From Callorhinus ursinus (Eukaryota; Chordata; Mammalia; Carnivora; Otariidae): a stretch of 64,000 nucleotides of DNA. Positions 11,786 to 22,688 of the stretch are shown here, piece after piece. Numbering within the stretch: the stretch's first letter is position 1; each line of letters opens with the position of its first letter. The stretch lies in assembly GCF_003265705.1 (NCBI RefSeq), contig NW_020313057.1, forward strand, positions 6,125,363 to 6,189,362. The letters are read 5' to 3'. The notes under the pieces were generated by a model. It had not been told where the DNA came from. It worked only from the letters and a program-made list of their open reading frames with translations, and searched no databases. A program made the translations under genes and the position numbers.

Positions 11786-12089
11786 AAACAGTTAAAACAA
11801 GATAACAAAACAACTCATGGCAAATCACACTCAAAAGACACCAGAAGTAGGATGATAACCTGGGAGGGGCATCTCCATAACAACCTAATGGCCCAAGTGA
11901 GGGAAAAAGGGATCTAAGAAAAAGTTTCACTCCCAAATTCACTTATAGATCTATAAGCTTTTATCTTACTGGTTCTCAGACATACTTTCGATGAAAAAGA
12001 TCCATATGTACTAGAGGTATTGAAAGGGAGTATCAAATGGGTCACGTTTAGGGTTACAGGTTAGCTTAAACTACTTCTGGGTATCTATC
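11786..12089. other. Unannotated sequence
   Basis: About 300 bases with nothing recognised. Confidence 0.3.
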
Positions 12090-12345
12090 CTTGCCCAAAT
12101 GCACAAGAAGGCATCGACGTGGCCATTCATCATCGTTCTGTCTGCGACTGAAACCATCTAAATGCCCACAAATAAGGTACTGGCTACACTGCGCAACATA
12201 CACACTGTGGAATATCTACGGAGCAGTTAGAAAGAATGAGGTAGCTTCCTGTGTTCTAAAATGGATAGAATTAAAAGGCGTGCTGAATTGTAAAAAGAAT
12301 AAGCTGCAGAATATAGGTTGGGTTTTATGCTGTTGATGTTAAAAA
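12090..12345 (+). mobile_element. L1M-type ORF2 3' region fragment
   Basis: GAAACCATCTAAATGCCCAC, ACACTGTGGAATATCTACGG, then GCAGTTAGAAAGAATGAGGT and AAGCTGCAGAATATAGG match the old L1 text encoding the end of ORF2 (consensus AAATGTCCATCAACAGG, GGAATACTATGCAGC, AAAGAATGAGG). It is too decayed to be translated. Confidence 0.7.
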
Positions 12346-12479
12346 CAAACTGAACAGGAAGTTCCACGAGTACAGTTGAGTAAGGAAATGCAGAGAAACA
12401 GGCCTGGAGGATATCAGCAGGCTGATAAGCGGTGGCCTCTGCAGAAAGGACAGCAGTAGGCATAGTTCAGTCCTACACA

Positions 12480-13110
12480 CAGAATTTGTTTTTTTTTAAA
12501 GCGCTGCCGAGCTGCCATGAGGGCCCAGTGAGTGAGACGACATTTCCAGGACAACAGCAGGGCTTTCAGCCTTCTGGAGAAAGGAGGTGTCAGGGCCCTC
12601 CACGGTGCACACGCTGATTGCAGCATCTGCTGAAAGGTGGCAGGAGCTGGGCACCAGCCCTCTGGCCCTGCTCCCTGGGGAAGGCTACTGCCTGGGGTCT
12701 GAGACGGGGCAGCGGGCATTCATCATGCTCTGCCCGTGCTACCTGCCTCCCACTCGAGAGACACCTGCCTGCCGTGGAAGGGACACTTCCTGTACCCAAG
12801 GCTGGGCCAGGTCCAGCCACATTCCCAGCAGGTTGCTCACGGTGTCCGGGTGTGCATGGATCTGGGATCTGCCGCGTGGGGAAATGTGATGATGAGCCTA
12901 GACCACTTCCCCTACGGCTGTGCAGGGGGCCTCCCATCCGCCAGGGGCGCTACAGGTCCAGAGGGCCCTTGGCAAGAAGGCTCAGCAGCACACGAGGCAC
13001 CGCGCTCTGCCACCTTCCACGTTCCACCAAAGGCTTCCAGGACCGGGTGAGGGGGATATAGGGTGGACATCCAGGTTCAGAGAGCCCCACCCAAAGAAAG
13101 CGCAGCTTAT
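12480..13110. other. GC-rich segment with overlapping open frames
   Basis: GC content is clearly above the flanks and about twenty CpGs are retained, but spacing is not that of a strong CpG island. Open frames of 147 and 104 codons on the plus strand and 115 and 101 codons on the minus strand overlap, which marks stop-poor DNA rather than a gene. At 12947-12961 CCGCCAGGGGCGCTA is one G short of the CTCF core. I see no repeat family. It could be a distal regulatory element or a decayed exon cluster. Confidence 0.3.
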
Positions 13111-13745
13111 TAAAAAACTCAGTCACTTGGTCAGCCTGGTTTAAGAGTATTTAGATAGATTCCTGAAATATGTGCAAAAGCCAATTTTTAATGTATTGAA
13201 TCAAGTTTAGATGCCCTCAAGAAGTTTTGCTATTTCCAGGGACCCTCTGGGGACCCTATTTTGGTAAGGAATGTGATCAATCTTTCACTTGTTTTAGAAT
13301 TAGTATTTTCATAAATCATTTTGCTTATTGGAAAATTTTATAATTAATAGAATTCTCTGTGGTAAGGGTTAAGGAGAAAGTAAGGAGGTATTTCTAATAA
13401 TAATAATAAAAAAAGAGTCTTAAACCACAACTGTGCCCTGCATTCTATATGTAGTCATTCACTTTTTCATCTAACATCCTGGGAGTAGAAAGGTTGGATT
13501 TTTCTGAGATGGTGGACTGGCAGAGCCCTGAAGTTCCAAAAATATCACAGAGAAGCTGTAAAAAGTACATGTGAATAGAACCACCTGAGCAAACATTCCT
13601 GTGGAAAATGTCATTTAGCTTTACATGCGTAGTTTGGGGCCAGTCTTACTCAGATTAGGAAATGATATTGGGCAGCCTTAAGGAAATTTTCACTTTCCTT
13701 TCACTAACCTAACCTCCCAGACCACTTCCCTAAAAGTTGAAATTT
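13111..13745. other. Unannotated sequence
   Basis: A short (TAA)n patch lies near 13396-13409. Nothing else recognised. Confidence 0.3.
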
Positions 13746-13775
13746 CCTCCCTCCCTCCCTCCCTCCCTTCCCTTT
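13746..13775. repeat. (CCCT)n microsatellite
   Basis: Six or more CCCT/CTCC units in a polypyrimidine run. Likely length-variable. Confidence 0.9.
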
Positions 13776-13809
13776 CTGCTCCTCTTCCTTCTTTAGGAAG
13801 AGTTCCTCT

Positions 13810-14531
13810 TTGCTTTCTTAAGGTATAACTGATATACAATAAACCGAATATACTTACAATGTAGGATTTGGTAAAATTCGACATATATATACAGTCATGA
13901 AATTATTGCCACAATCAAGTTAGTGAACATACTCATCAACCCCCAAAGCTCCCTTCTGCCCCATTGTAATCGCTTCTTCCCATCCCCCCTAATCCCAAAT
14001 CACCACTGATCTGCTTTCTCTCACTCTACATGCATTTGCATTTCCCAGAATTTTATATAAATAGAATCATACATTACTTTTTTGGGGGGGGATCTGGCTT
14101 CTTTTACATAGCATAAACCTTTTGAGATTCATACATGTTGTAGCCTGTATGGATAGTTCCTTCTTCTGATTGCAAAGTACCATTCCATTGTAGGAATATG
14201 TCACGGTTTGTTTATCCAGTCTCTTCTTGGACATGTGGGTTGTTTCCATCTTTTGACTATTACAAATAAAGCTGCTATAAACAGTCATGTACACATCTTT
14301 GTATAGACATTGTGTGCTTTCCTTTCTCTTAGGTAAACATCTAGGAGTACAATGTCTACATTATATGGTAGGTGTATATTTAACTTTTAAGGAAATTACC
14401 AAACTGTTTTTCTGCAGTGACTGGAGCATTTTACATTCCCACCATTAGTGTACAAGAGCATATGACAGGTCCAGTACTTCTCCTCTCACCATGATTTGGT
14501 ATGATCAGTCTTTTTAAATATATTTACTCTA
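13810..14531 (-). mobile_element. L1M (L1MB/L1MC-like) 3' UTR and end of ORF2, antisense
   Basis: On the plus strand this reads as the reverse of an old L1: CACAATCAAGTTAGTGAACA, then CACCACTGATCTGCTTTCT, TTTTATATAAATAGAATCAT, GTTTGTTTATCCAGTCTC, then TTTTACATTCCCACCATTAG. These are the antisense forms of the L1M 3' UTR and of the ORF2 C-terminal region. The element continues to the right past an inserted SINE. It is heavily mutated, with no long frame on its coding strand. Confidence 0.92.
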
Positions 14532-14718
14532 GGGGTGCCTGGGTGGCTCAGTCGGTTAAGCGTCTGCCTTGGGCTCAGGTCATGATCTCAGGGTCCTGGG
14601 ATCAAGCCCCACATTGGGCTCCTTGCTCAGCGGGGGATCTGCTGCTCCCTCTGCCTCTGTTCCTACCCCCTGCTCATGCTCTCTCTCTCTCTCAAATAAA
14701 GAAATAAAATCTTTAAAA
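14532..14718 (+). mobile_element. SINEC inserted in the L1M element
   Basis: Head GGGGTGCCTGGGTGGCTCAG, box-B-like region, CT-rich part and AATAAAGAAATAAAATCTTT tail. L1 text is continuous on both sides. A decayed target duplication (AATATATTTACTCTA against AATATGCTTTTTCTA) is possible. Confidence 0.93.
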
Positions 14719-17700
14719 GAATATGCTTTTTCTAATAGGTGTTTATAGTGGTAGTTCACTGTGGATTTAATTTAGACTTTCCTAATAACTAATGATGTTG
14801 ACAACCTTTTCATGTGCTATATATCTTCTTTGGAGATGTGCCCGTTCAAATCTTTTACCTAATACTTAAAAAATTGGGGTTTTTTCTTATTGAGTTTTTA
14901 GGGGTCTTTATCTATAATTTACAAATTTTTCTCCTGTTTGTGACTTGTCTTTTTATTCTCTTAATGGTTTCTCTCAAAAAGAAGATTTTTTTTTAATGAA
15001 GTCCAATTTACCAACGTTTTGGATTATTCTTTTTAGAGTTGTAATCTAAGAATCTTTGCCTACCCCAAATCACAAAGAGTTTCTCCGATGTTTCCTCCTA
15101 CAAGTTTTATAGTTTTAAGTTTTGGATTTAGCCCTGTGGCATTTGGGGTTAATTCTTTTTATCTGGCACGAAGATCAAAGTCTGTTTATTGTGTGTGGAA
15201 TGTCTAATTGGTACAGCACCATATGTTGAAAAACTTACATTTCCCCTTTGTTTCCTTGTTATAAATCACGTTTCCATATATGTGTAGGTCCCCTTCTGGC
15301 TTCTCTATTCTGTTCTCTTTACCTGTTTGTCTAATTTTGTATCAATATCACACTGTTTTGATTACTACAGTTTGATAATAAGTCTTGAAATCATGTAGTG
15401 TTAGCCTTCCAAATTTGTTCTTCCTTTTCACAGTTATCTTGGTTATTTTAGGTCCTTTGCATTTCCCCATGAATTTTAGTCAATTTCTACCATGAAAAGC
15501 CTGCTGGGATATTGATTGATATTGCATTAAATCTATAGATCCATTCAGAGAGGACTGACATCATAACAATTGTGAGTCTTCTGAACCATGAGTCAATGTG
15601 CCTTTCCATTTATTTAGGTCTTCTCTAAGTTCCTGCAGTTTTGTGGTTTTCAGTGCTCAAATTTTCATCTTTTGTCAGATTTCTTCCCAAGCACTTAATA
15701 TTTTCGATGGTATCATAGGTAGTAGTAAATAGAACTACAATTTTCTATTATATATAGATCTTATATCCTGTCAATTTGATAAGCTTATTAGTAGTCCTAA
15801 TAGCTTTTTTTTTGGTAAATTCTGTAGAATTTTCTAAATAGGCAATCATGTTGGGTTTGACTAGACATTACACTTCTTTTTTAGTACTGGTGCCTTTCAT
15901 TTTGCACCTTTATACTGCAGTCTTGCTGCTTACACTGGCTCGAACCAGTGTAATGTTGAATGAAAGTAGAGAGGCAGACACTGTTTTGTCCCTGATCTCA
16001 GATGCAAACCATTAAGTCTTTCCCTATTAAATATGACAATAGCAGAGAATTTTTCATAACAGATTGAGGAAGTTCCTGTCTGTTCCCATTTTGCTGAGAC
16101 TTTTTTCCAGGAATGGATGTTGAATTCTGTCAAATCATTTTCTGCAGCTATTAGATGACTGTAGGGTTGTTCTCTTTCAGTTTGTTAATAGAGTGAATTA
16201 CAGTAAGTGATTCCCAAATGTTGCATTTCTGCCATAAAACCTACATGGCCATCATGAATTTTCCTTTTTACCTGTTGTGGATTCAATATGCTAAAATTTG
16301 GTTTAGGATTTTTGCATCTATGTTCACATGGATATTGCTCTGTAATTTTCTGGTAGCATCTTCATCTGGTTTTGGTGACAGGGTGACACTGGTCTCATAG
16401 ATTGAGTTGGGAAGTATTCCCTCTTTTTTGTTTTTCTGGTAGAGTTTGTGTAGAACTGTATTATTTTTTCCTGAAATATTTGGTAGAATTTACCAATAAA
16501 CCTCTCTGGGCCTGGGGTTTTCTTTGTGAGAAAGTGTTTAACTAAAAATTCAATTTATTATTAGATATAGGGCTATTCAGGTATTTTACTTCTTCCTGAG
16601 TAATATGTCTTTCAAGGAATGTGCCCACTTTATCTAAGTCAGCAGTTGGTCCATAGCCTATAACCTAAGAGTGTTTTAAAAGAAATTTTTTTTTAATTGG
16701 AAAAAAAATATATGTGACATAGACCATGTGTGGTCTTCAAAGCCTAAAATTTTTACTATCTGGCCCTTTACAGAAAAAGCTTATTGACCTCTAATCTAAA
16801 TTTTGAATTTACTGGCATAAAGTTGTTCGTATCATCCCTTATTATCCTTGTAAATAGCTGGAGAATCTCTAATGTCATATGGTTCGTTTTTTTAATACTA
16901 GTAAGTCGTGTTTTTCCCCTAATCAGTCTAGCTAAAGGTTTAGCCATTTTATCAATCTTCTCAAAGAACTGGCATTTGGTTTCATTAATTTTCTCTGTTG
17001 TTTTTCTGTTTTCTATTCCACTCTCATCTTTATTGTTTCCTTTCTTCTGTATCTTTTGTGCTTAATTAGCCTTTCTCTTTGTAGTTTCTTAATGTGGAAA
17101 TTGAAGTCACTGATTTGAGACTTTTCTTTATTTCTAATATAGGGGTTTAAAAGTCCCCCATAAAACTGCTTTAGTGACATCGTACAAATACCGATATGCT
17201 GTGTTTCTGTGTTTATTCAGTTCAAAATATTTACTAATTTTCCGCGTGATTTACTTGATACTTGGATTCTTTAGAAGTATGTTGTTTTAGCTTCAAATAT
17301 TTAGAGATTTTCTGTTATCGATTTCTGATTCAATTCTGTTTTGTCCAAGTGTGTACTCTGTGCCATTTGAGTACTTTTAAACTCACTGAGACTTGTTTCA
17401 TGGGCCAGAATGTAGTCTATTTTGTTAAATGTTCCATATGCACTTGAAAAGACTATGAATTCTGTTGTTGTGTGTAATGTTCTATAAATGTCGATTAGGT
17501 CAATTCAGTTCAAGTGTTGTTCAAATCTTTTATGCTCTTACTGATTGCCTGTCTGCGTGTTCCATGATTGAGACAGGAGTGTTAAAATCTCTGACTATTG
17601 GGGGACTGTCTGCTCCTCTATCAGTGTGTGCTTCATGTATCTTGAATCTCTGTTGTTAGATGCATAGAAGTTTAGGACTTCTATCTCCTCTCGATACGCT

Positions 17701-17827
17701 GATGAATTGACCCCTTTATCATTACCAAATGACCCTCTTTGTCTCTGGTAATATTCTTTGCTCTGAAATCTACCTTGTCACTATTCATAGAGCCATTCCA
17801 ACTTTCTTTTGATTAGTGTTACTATGA
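14719..17827 (-). mobile_element. L1M ORF2 body, antisense
   Basis: Continuous antisense L1 ORF2 text. Landmarks on the plus strand are TTTGATTACTACAGTTTGA-type text near 15355, GATATTGCATTAAATCTATAG near 15522, GGTATTTTACTTCTTCCTGA near 16580, CTCAAAGAACTGGCATTTGG near 16960 and TTCCAACTTTCTTTTGATTAGT near 17797. In the coding direction this covers most of the reverse-transcriptase region and part of the domain upstream of it. Many stops and indels make it a fossil. It is interrupted at 17828 by a MaLR provirus and resumes at about 20481. Confidence 0.92.
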
Positions 17828-18257
17828 TGTACTCTTTTCTTAGGAGAGCTGTAACAAAATACCAGGAAATGAGTAGCTTAAAATAACAGAAATTTGCTCT
17901 CTTGCACTTCTGGAGGCTAAACGTTCAAAATCAAGATGTCAGCAGGGCCATGCTCCCTCTGAAGACTCCAGGAAAGAACCCTTCCTTGCCTCTTCCAGCT
18001 TCTCTTAGCTGCTGACAATCCTTGGTGCGCCTCTGCCTCTACTGTCACACGTCCATATTCCCTGCGTGTGTCTATGTCTCTTTGTCTCCTCTCTTCTTTT
18101 CAAAGGACAGCAGCCATACTGGATTTAGGGCTCGCATTAATCCAGAATGTTCTCCTCTTACCTAGTTACATCTGCGGAGACCCTACTTCCACACAAGGTC
18201 ACATTCTGAGATTCTGAGGAGACATGATTTTGGAGGAACACCACTCAACCCAGTACA
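17828..18257 (-). mobile_element. MaLR (MLT1-like) 3' LTR of an endogenous retroviral element
   Basis: Plus-strand text is the reverse of an MLT1 LTR: GAGAGCTGTAACAAAATACC, ACAGAAATTTGCTCTC, CACTTCTGGAGGCTAAACG, GCAGGGCCATGCTCCCTCTG and AAGGTCACATTCTGAG, ending at CCAGTACA. In the element's own direction this is the downstream LTR. It starts TGT and ends ACA as LTRs do. The element is ancient and non-functional. The exact MLT1 subfamily is not resolved. Confidence 0.85.
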
Positions 18258-18359
18258 GTCTGCTGTCCAGACCCCTAAAATTCACATTCATACAACATGC
18301 AAAATATATTCACTTCATTTCAACACCCCCAAAGTCTTTACCCATCCCAGCATTAACCT

Positions 18360-18545
18360 TATTTTTATTTTTATTTAATGTTTCAAGTTTTTATTTAAAT
18401 TCTAGTTAGTTAATATATAGTATAGTATTAGTTTCAGGAATAGAATTCATTGATTCATCGCTTACATACAACACCCAGTGCTCATCACAAGTGCTGTCCT
18501 TAATCCCCATCACCCATTTAGCCCATCCCCCCACCCACAACCTTA
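18360..18545 (-). mobile_element. Carnivore LINE-1 3' end, 5'-truncated
   Basis: TTCTAGTTAGTTAATATATA, AGAATTCATTGATTCATCGC, TTACATACAACACCCAGTGC and TAGCCCATCCCCCCACCCA are the antisense 3' UTR of carnivore L1. MaLR text resumes on the right, so this is a later insertion into the provirus. The A-rich tail faces left (TTTTTATTTTTATTT). Confidence 0.88.
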
Positions 18546-18757
18546 ACTTCAAATTCAAAATCTCATCTAAATAACACTTCAAATAAAGTTAAAATATCAT
18601 TATATAAAGCGTCTAAATTAGGTATGGGTGAGATTGTGGGTATGGTACATCCTGGGAAAGTTCCTGTCCATGTGTGGGCATGTGATACTTGAAAATAAGT
18701 TATCTGCTTCCGGAGTGCAACTGTGGGCAGACATAAGATAGACACTTCCATTCCAGA

Positions 18758-18885
18758 GCGGGGAGGGGAACAGGAGCAGAGGGGGAGGGGAGGAGGGAGA
18801 GAAGGAGAGAGACAGTGAGAGAGGAGCAGGAGAGGCAGGGGGAAGAAGGGAAAGAGAGAGAGAGAAAGAGAGAAATTGAAGGAAT
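18758..18885. repeat. Polypurine (G/A-rich) tract
   Basis: About 128 bases almost entirely purine on the plus strand, starting with GGGGAGGGG and GGGGGAGGGG blocks and passing into GA repeats. It lies in a part of the MaLR interior that is already purine-rich. It has potential for G-quadruplex or triplex structure. Confidence 0.85.
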
Positions 18886-20056
18886 AAAGGAGCCATTGGT
18901 CTAAACAGCTTTGCAACCCAGCAGGGCAAGTTCCATTAGGTTTCAGAGCCTGAGGCTAATTCTTTGAGGCTTGATCCGTCTTCTGGGTCCACCAGGGCTG
19001 AGCCAGCTCCTGGCTCTCTGGGCTAGCAGAGAGCCTGTTACCTGCCTCTGAGCCCATGGAGGCCCCAAGAGCCCCTCCCTTGGGTCTGCCTCTCTGACCT
19101 CTCCATCTGCAGCTCTGTCCTCAGAGCCTTTCTTCCATTTTATTGAGATTTAGAGCATGTTTGTAGCTGAGTGGTTCCATCAGCCCTTTCCTGCTCCTAG
19201 AATCCCAGTAATCAGACAGCCTTCTGCCTTTTCACCCTTTGTCCGCTTCTATTCAAACTGTAAGTGTTTTTGCTGATAGAAGGCTCTCAAAAACCTTGTT
19301 GGTCTTCTGTGTATGTCTTGGGGATCCACAGCACTACGCAGGAGGATTTGCTACAGATTCTTCCTGGATAACCCATCTCCATTCCTGGCTTCTGCTGAGA
19401 TGATTGATTGAATCCCTGAGTCACACAGCTGATCTCTTCAGCAAAGGTCTGGGCGGCCACCCCCTGGCGTTGTTTCCAGAACACACGCTGGATAGCCTGA
19501 TCATTTTCCCAGGCATCAAGTTCTGCTTCTTTTTGCTTAACAGTTCCTCCCCCAATTTATTGTTTTCCTCTCTCATTTTGCTACAAGCAACAGGGAGAAA
19601 CCAGGCCACACTTTCCACCTTTTGCTTGAAGTCTCCTCAGCTGAATATTCAGGTTCATTGTGTCTAAGTTCCACTTTCTCCCAAGCATCATGATGCAAAG
19701 GAACCAAGCTTTCTGTCGCTTCACGACAAGGATTGCTTTTCCTCTGGCATCCAATAAGACGTCTGTTCTGAGGCCTCCTGAGGGGCACCTGAACGCTCGT
19801 GCCTACCCACATCCTGTTAATGATGATACATGCATTGTCTACGACAGAAGCTTTCTCCACCGTGGTCTTTATTAAGCCTTCACCAGAATCACCTTTAATG
19901 TCCACATAACTACCAGTAATCTCTTCAAGGCAATCTAAGCTTTTTTTTTTTTTTTTTAAATCATGCACCTCCAAATTCTTCCAACCTCTACTCATTATCT
20001 AAATCCAAAGCTACTTTCACATTATTAGTTATAATAGCACTCCCCATACCAAAATA

Positions 20057-20480
20057 TCTATTACTTTCTTAGGGCTGCTGTAACTAGTTACGAGAAACTG
20101 GATGGATTAAAACAGTAAAAATGTGTTTCCTCGTGGTTCTGGAGGCCAGAAGTCTGAGGTCAAGGTGTTGGCAGGGCCATGCTCCTTCCTCTGAAGGCTC
20201 TAGGGTGGAAGCTCTTGCCTCCTTCCAGCTTCTGGTTGTTGTGACCAAGCTTTGGCATTCCTTGGCTTACAGCTACACCATTCCCGTCTGTCAGCCATCC
20301 CATGTCTTCTTCCCTGTGAGCATCTCCGTTTCTGTGTCTCCTCTCCTCTTCTTATTAGGATACCAGTCAGATTGGACTTAGGAGCCACCCTCCCCCAGGA
20401 TGCTCTCATCTTCACTAACCACATTTGCAAAGACCCTATCTTCACATAAGATACATCAGATTTTGGGTGGATGTGAATTT
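20057..20480 (-). mobile_element. MaLR (MLT1-like) 5' LTR
   Basis: Same family as the left LTR: TCTTAGGGCTGCTGTAACTA, TTCTGGAGGCCAGAAGTCTG, AGGTCAAGGTGTTGGCAGGG and CCATGCTCCTTCCTCTGAAG. The right end, with TTTTGGGTGGATGTGAATTT, is eroded before the expected terminal CA. L1 text continues directly after. Paired with the left LTR it forms a provirus-like element rather than a solo LTR. Confidence 0.85.
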
Positions 20481-20565
20481 CCTTTTATTTTTAACCTATT
20501 TATATTTTTACATTGGCAGTGCATTTCTTAGAGGCAGCAGATAGTTGGGTCTTGCTCAATTTAGG
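20481..20565 (-). mobile_element. L1M ORF2 continuation, antisense
   Basis: CCTTTTATTTTTAACCTATT, then GCATTTCTTAGAGGCAGC and AGATAGTTGGGTCTTGCT, is the L1 ORF2 antisense text expected immediately after TTGATTAGTGTTACTATG at 17812-17827. This shows that one L1 copy was split by the provirus. Confidence 0.88.
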
Positions 20566-21245
20566 ACTTGTTATTCCCTATTATTAAGACAAGACCCTTC
20601 CATGTGCTGGACACACTGCCCTGCGAATCTTGCCGTCGTCCTGTGTGGCTGACGGAAACAGGCACTATTCTCAGCCCTTAGTGAGTGCCAGGCACTATTA
20701 CTTCTAATCCTTTCAGACGGCTCTTCCCCCAGGCTCTAGAAGCTTCTTCACATTCATTAACTGACTCAGCTGACTACTGCAGAGGGACCTTTCGGAGACG
20801 TCTGGAGTTTTTTCCCTATGTAGCTCTCTGTTCTCCAAGACTCATGTGAACCCCAGCCATGTCAGTGTTCTGAAACTCTCAGCTTTGTGTCCTCAATTCA
20901 AGGAGTCCACTTAGCTCCACCCCAACACACCCGCCATGCTCTGGCCATGGCCTGGAAACTCTCTCAAGACAGTAAGCCAGGGTAACTGAGAGTTCATTCA
21001 CCTCATGTGTCTCTCATTTCTTAAGGATCACTGTCCTTCGTCATTTGGTGTCCAGTGCCTTGCAAACTACTATCTCTCTTTTTTTTAATAAATTTAATGT
21101 TTTTACTCAACTTCTAAAATATATCTTGTCCCTTTTTCTTGTTGTTTCATCAGACAAGAATGCAAGTCTGGTGCCTGTTACTTCACCTTGGTCAGGAGGA
21201 GAAATCCCCCAGCTGACTTTTCTTGGGTTGGAAAATAAACTTCCA
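20566..21245 (-). mobile_element. L1M 5'-region text, antisense
   Basis: TTATTAAGACAAGACCCTTCC, then CAGGCACTATTCTCAGCCCT, GAGTGCCAGGCACTATTACT and GCTCTTCCCCCAGGCTC follow a common L1M 5'-region sequence in antisense. The jump from ORF2 text to this block at about 20560 suggests an internal deletion. The right border is approximate. Confidence 0.6.
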
Positions 21246-21374
21246 ATTTCATAATTACAGTCGAGTTAAAATGTGTCGGGTGGGTAATACTGTCAAATTC
21301 ACATCAGGATGACTGATACCTCTTTCCTAGGAAAACAGCGTTACCAGGTAAGTCCCGAAGGACATCAGGAGGTG

Positions 21375-21620
21375 GCACAGTAATGTGGGTCAAAAGTCCG
21401 AGCACCTGTGTTCAAAGCTTGGTTCTGTCCCCTGTAAGCACGTGACCTTGAGCAGGTTTCCTCCCCTGTGCACCTCAGCGTCTTTGTAAAATGTAGCTAA
21501 ATCTGGACTCCTGGGGGGATTTAATGTACTATTAGATATCAGTACACCCAGCACAGTGCCAGGCATGTAGCAACTAGCATTCAATTCTCAATTAAATGTT
21601 AGCTATTATTGGTACTTCTA
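21375..21620 (+). repeat. MIR SINE (ancient)
   Basis: CACGTGACCTTGAGCAGGTT, CACCTCAGCGTCTTTGTAAA, ATGTAGCTAAATC and CACAGTGCCAGGCATGTAGC match MIR sense-strand landmarks. Confidence 0.82.
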
Positions 21621-22671
21621 CTTCACAATATTGCGAGAGAGACTACAGATGTAAGCAATGCAGGGGAAATTCTCTAAAAATACAGCTTTGGTTTCTCAAT
21701 GGACAGACACTTCTCAGCTTATAAAGAGAGTATGAAATCCTGTTAGATTTCCAGTGGATCCATCATCAGAGTGGATTCACCAGAGGGTAGCCAGAGAAGG
21801 GGATTCACCATGGGGCAGCATGCATTATAAGTTTGGGAATTGACTTAGCCCCATTTACACACATTGTGCGTGACAGGCTGCTTGTCTTCAATACAAACTT
21901 ATTTTTCAGGTGGCGCATTTTATAGTTGATCACAGTAAATTACTCTTTCTAGTTAACCATCGCTTTCCTAAATTCAGACAAGCTTTCATAACTAACTGCC
22001 TATAACCCAGACCTATTGGTATGATTGACTGTCGATGACACAGAGCAGTAGCTGTGAGGGTTTTCATGCTAGAGGAATTTTCATGTTATCTTTTAAACTG
22101 CCCCATGTATCTGTGGCTTTCACAGAGAGGATCCACTTTAGAACAATACCAGCAAAATCAAGTTACTCTTAGAATCTCACGGTGTGGTCGGGCTACTTAC
22201 GATATCAAAGCTTAGCAATTTTACAGATTACATTAAAGCAACTGTGTTGGTGCTACTGATACACGTTACCAACTCTTATCCTCAGACCCCAATTTTATTC
22301 TATTTGGCTTTTTATAATCCATTTTCAGGCTCACATTATACCTCCTCTTTGAGCTGCAAATTTTGGCCTCTGGCCCCAAGAGGTAAACTTCTGAGATTAC
22401 CTCCAATTCTTTCGGGACCCAGATGAAAAATCCATCACCGGGACTTTCTTTGCCCTATGAGAGTCAGGTCAAAAACATTTTTTTGTTAAAATTATCTTTA
22501 CAGTTCTGACTCACATTCGTCACTGCGACCCTTAACATGGTCATTCCAGTCTGAGAACTTCGGTTCTAGAAAGCATAAATAGCACTCAGTGCTTACCTTC
22601 CTAGACTCAGTCTGCTCTGGGCCCCTGCGCAGTAGAGCCAGGTCAGGGTTTTAGGTTGTACAGCCGTATAC
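21621..22671. other. Unannotated sequence
   Basis: About 1 kb with no recognised repeat or gene. A short imperfect direct repeat (GTGGATTCACCAGAGG and GGGGATTCACCATGGGG) lies near 21771-21817. Confidence 0.3.
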
Positions 22672-22688
22672 AAGAATGTAGTGGCAGC

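Larger units (their letters stand above)
18258..20056 (-). mobile_element. MaLR internal region, decayed, interrupted by a carnivore L1 tail
   Basis: Between the two LTRs the plus strand shows known antisense MaLR internal text: TCTGCTGTCCAGACCCCTAA beside the left LTR, AATAACACTTCAAATAAAGT after the L1 insert, then AAAATAAGTTATCTGCTTCC and GAGCCTGAGGCTAATTC. AAGCTACTTTCACATTATTA followed by AGCACTCCCCATACC lies just before the right LTR. An uninterrupted frame of 140 codons runs at 19573-19995 on the minus strand, in the element's sense direction. I do not assign it a function. Confidence 0.8.

Noticed and set aside
18563..18929. Leu/Pro/Ser-rich frames of over 100 codons on the minus strand
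   Set aside because: They are translations of the polypurine tract complement inside the MaLR element.
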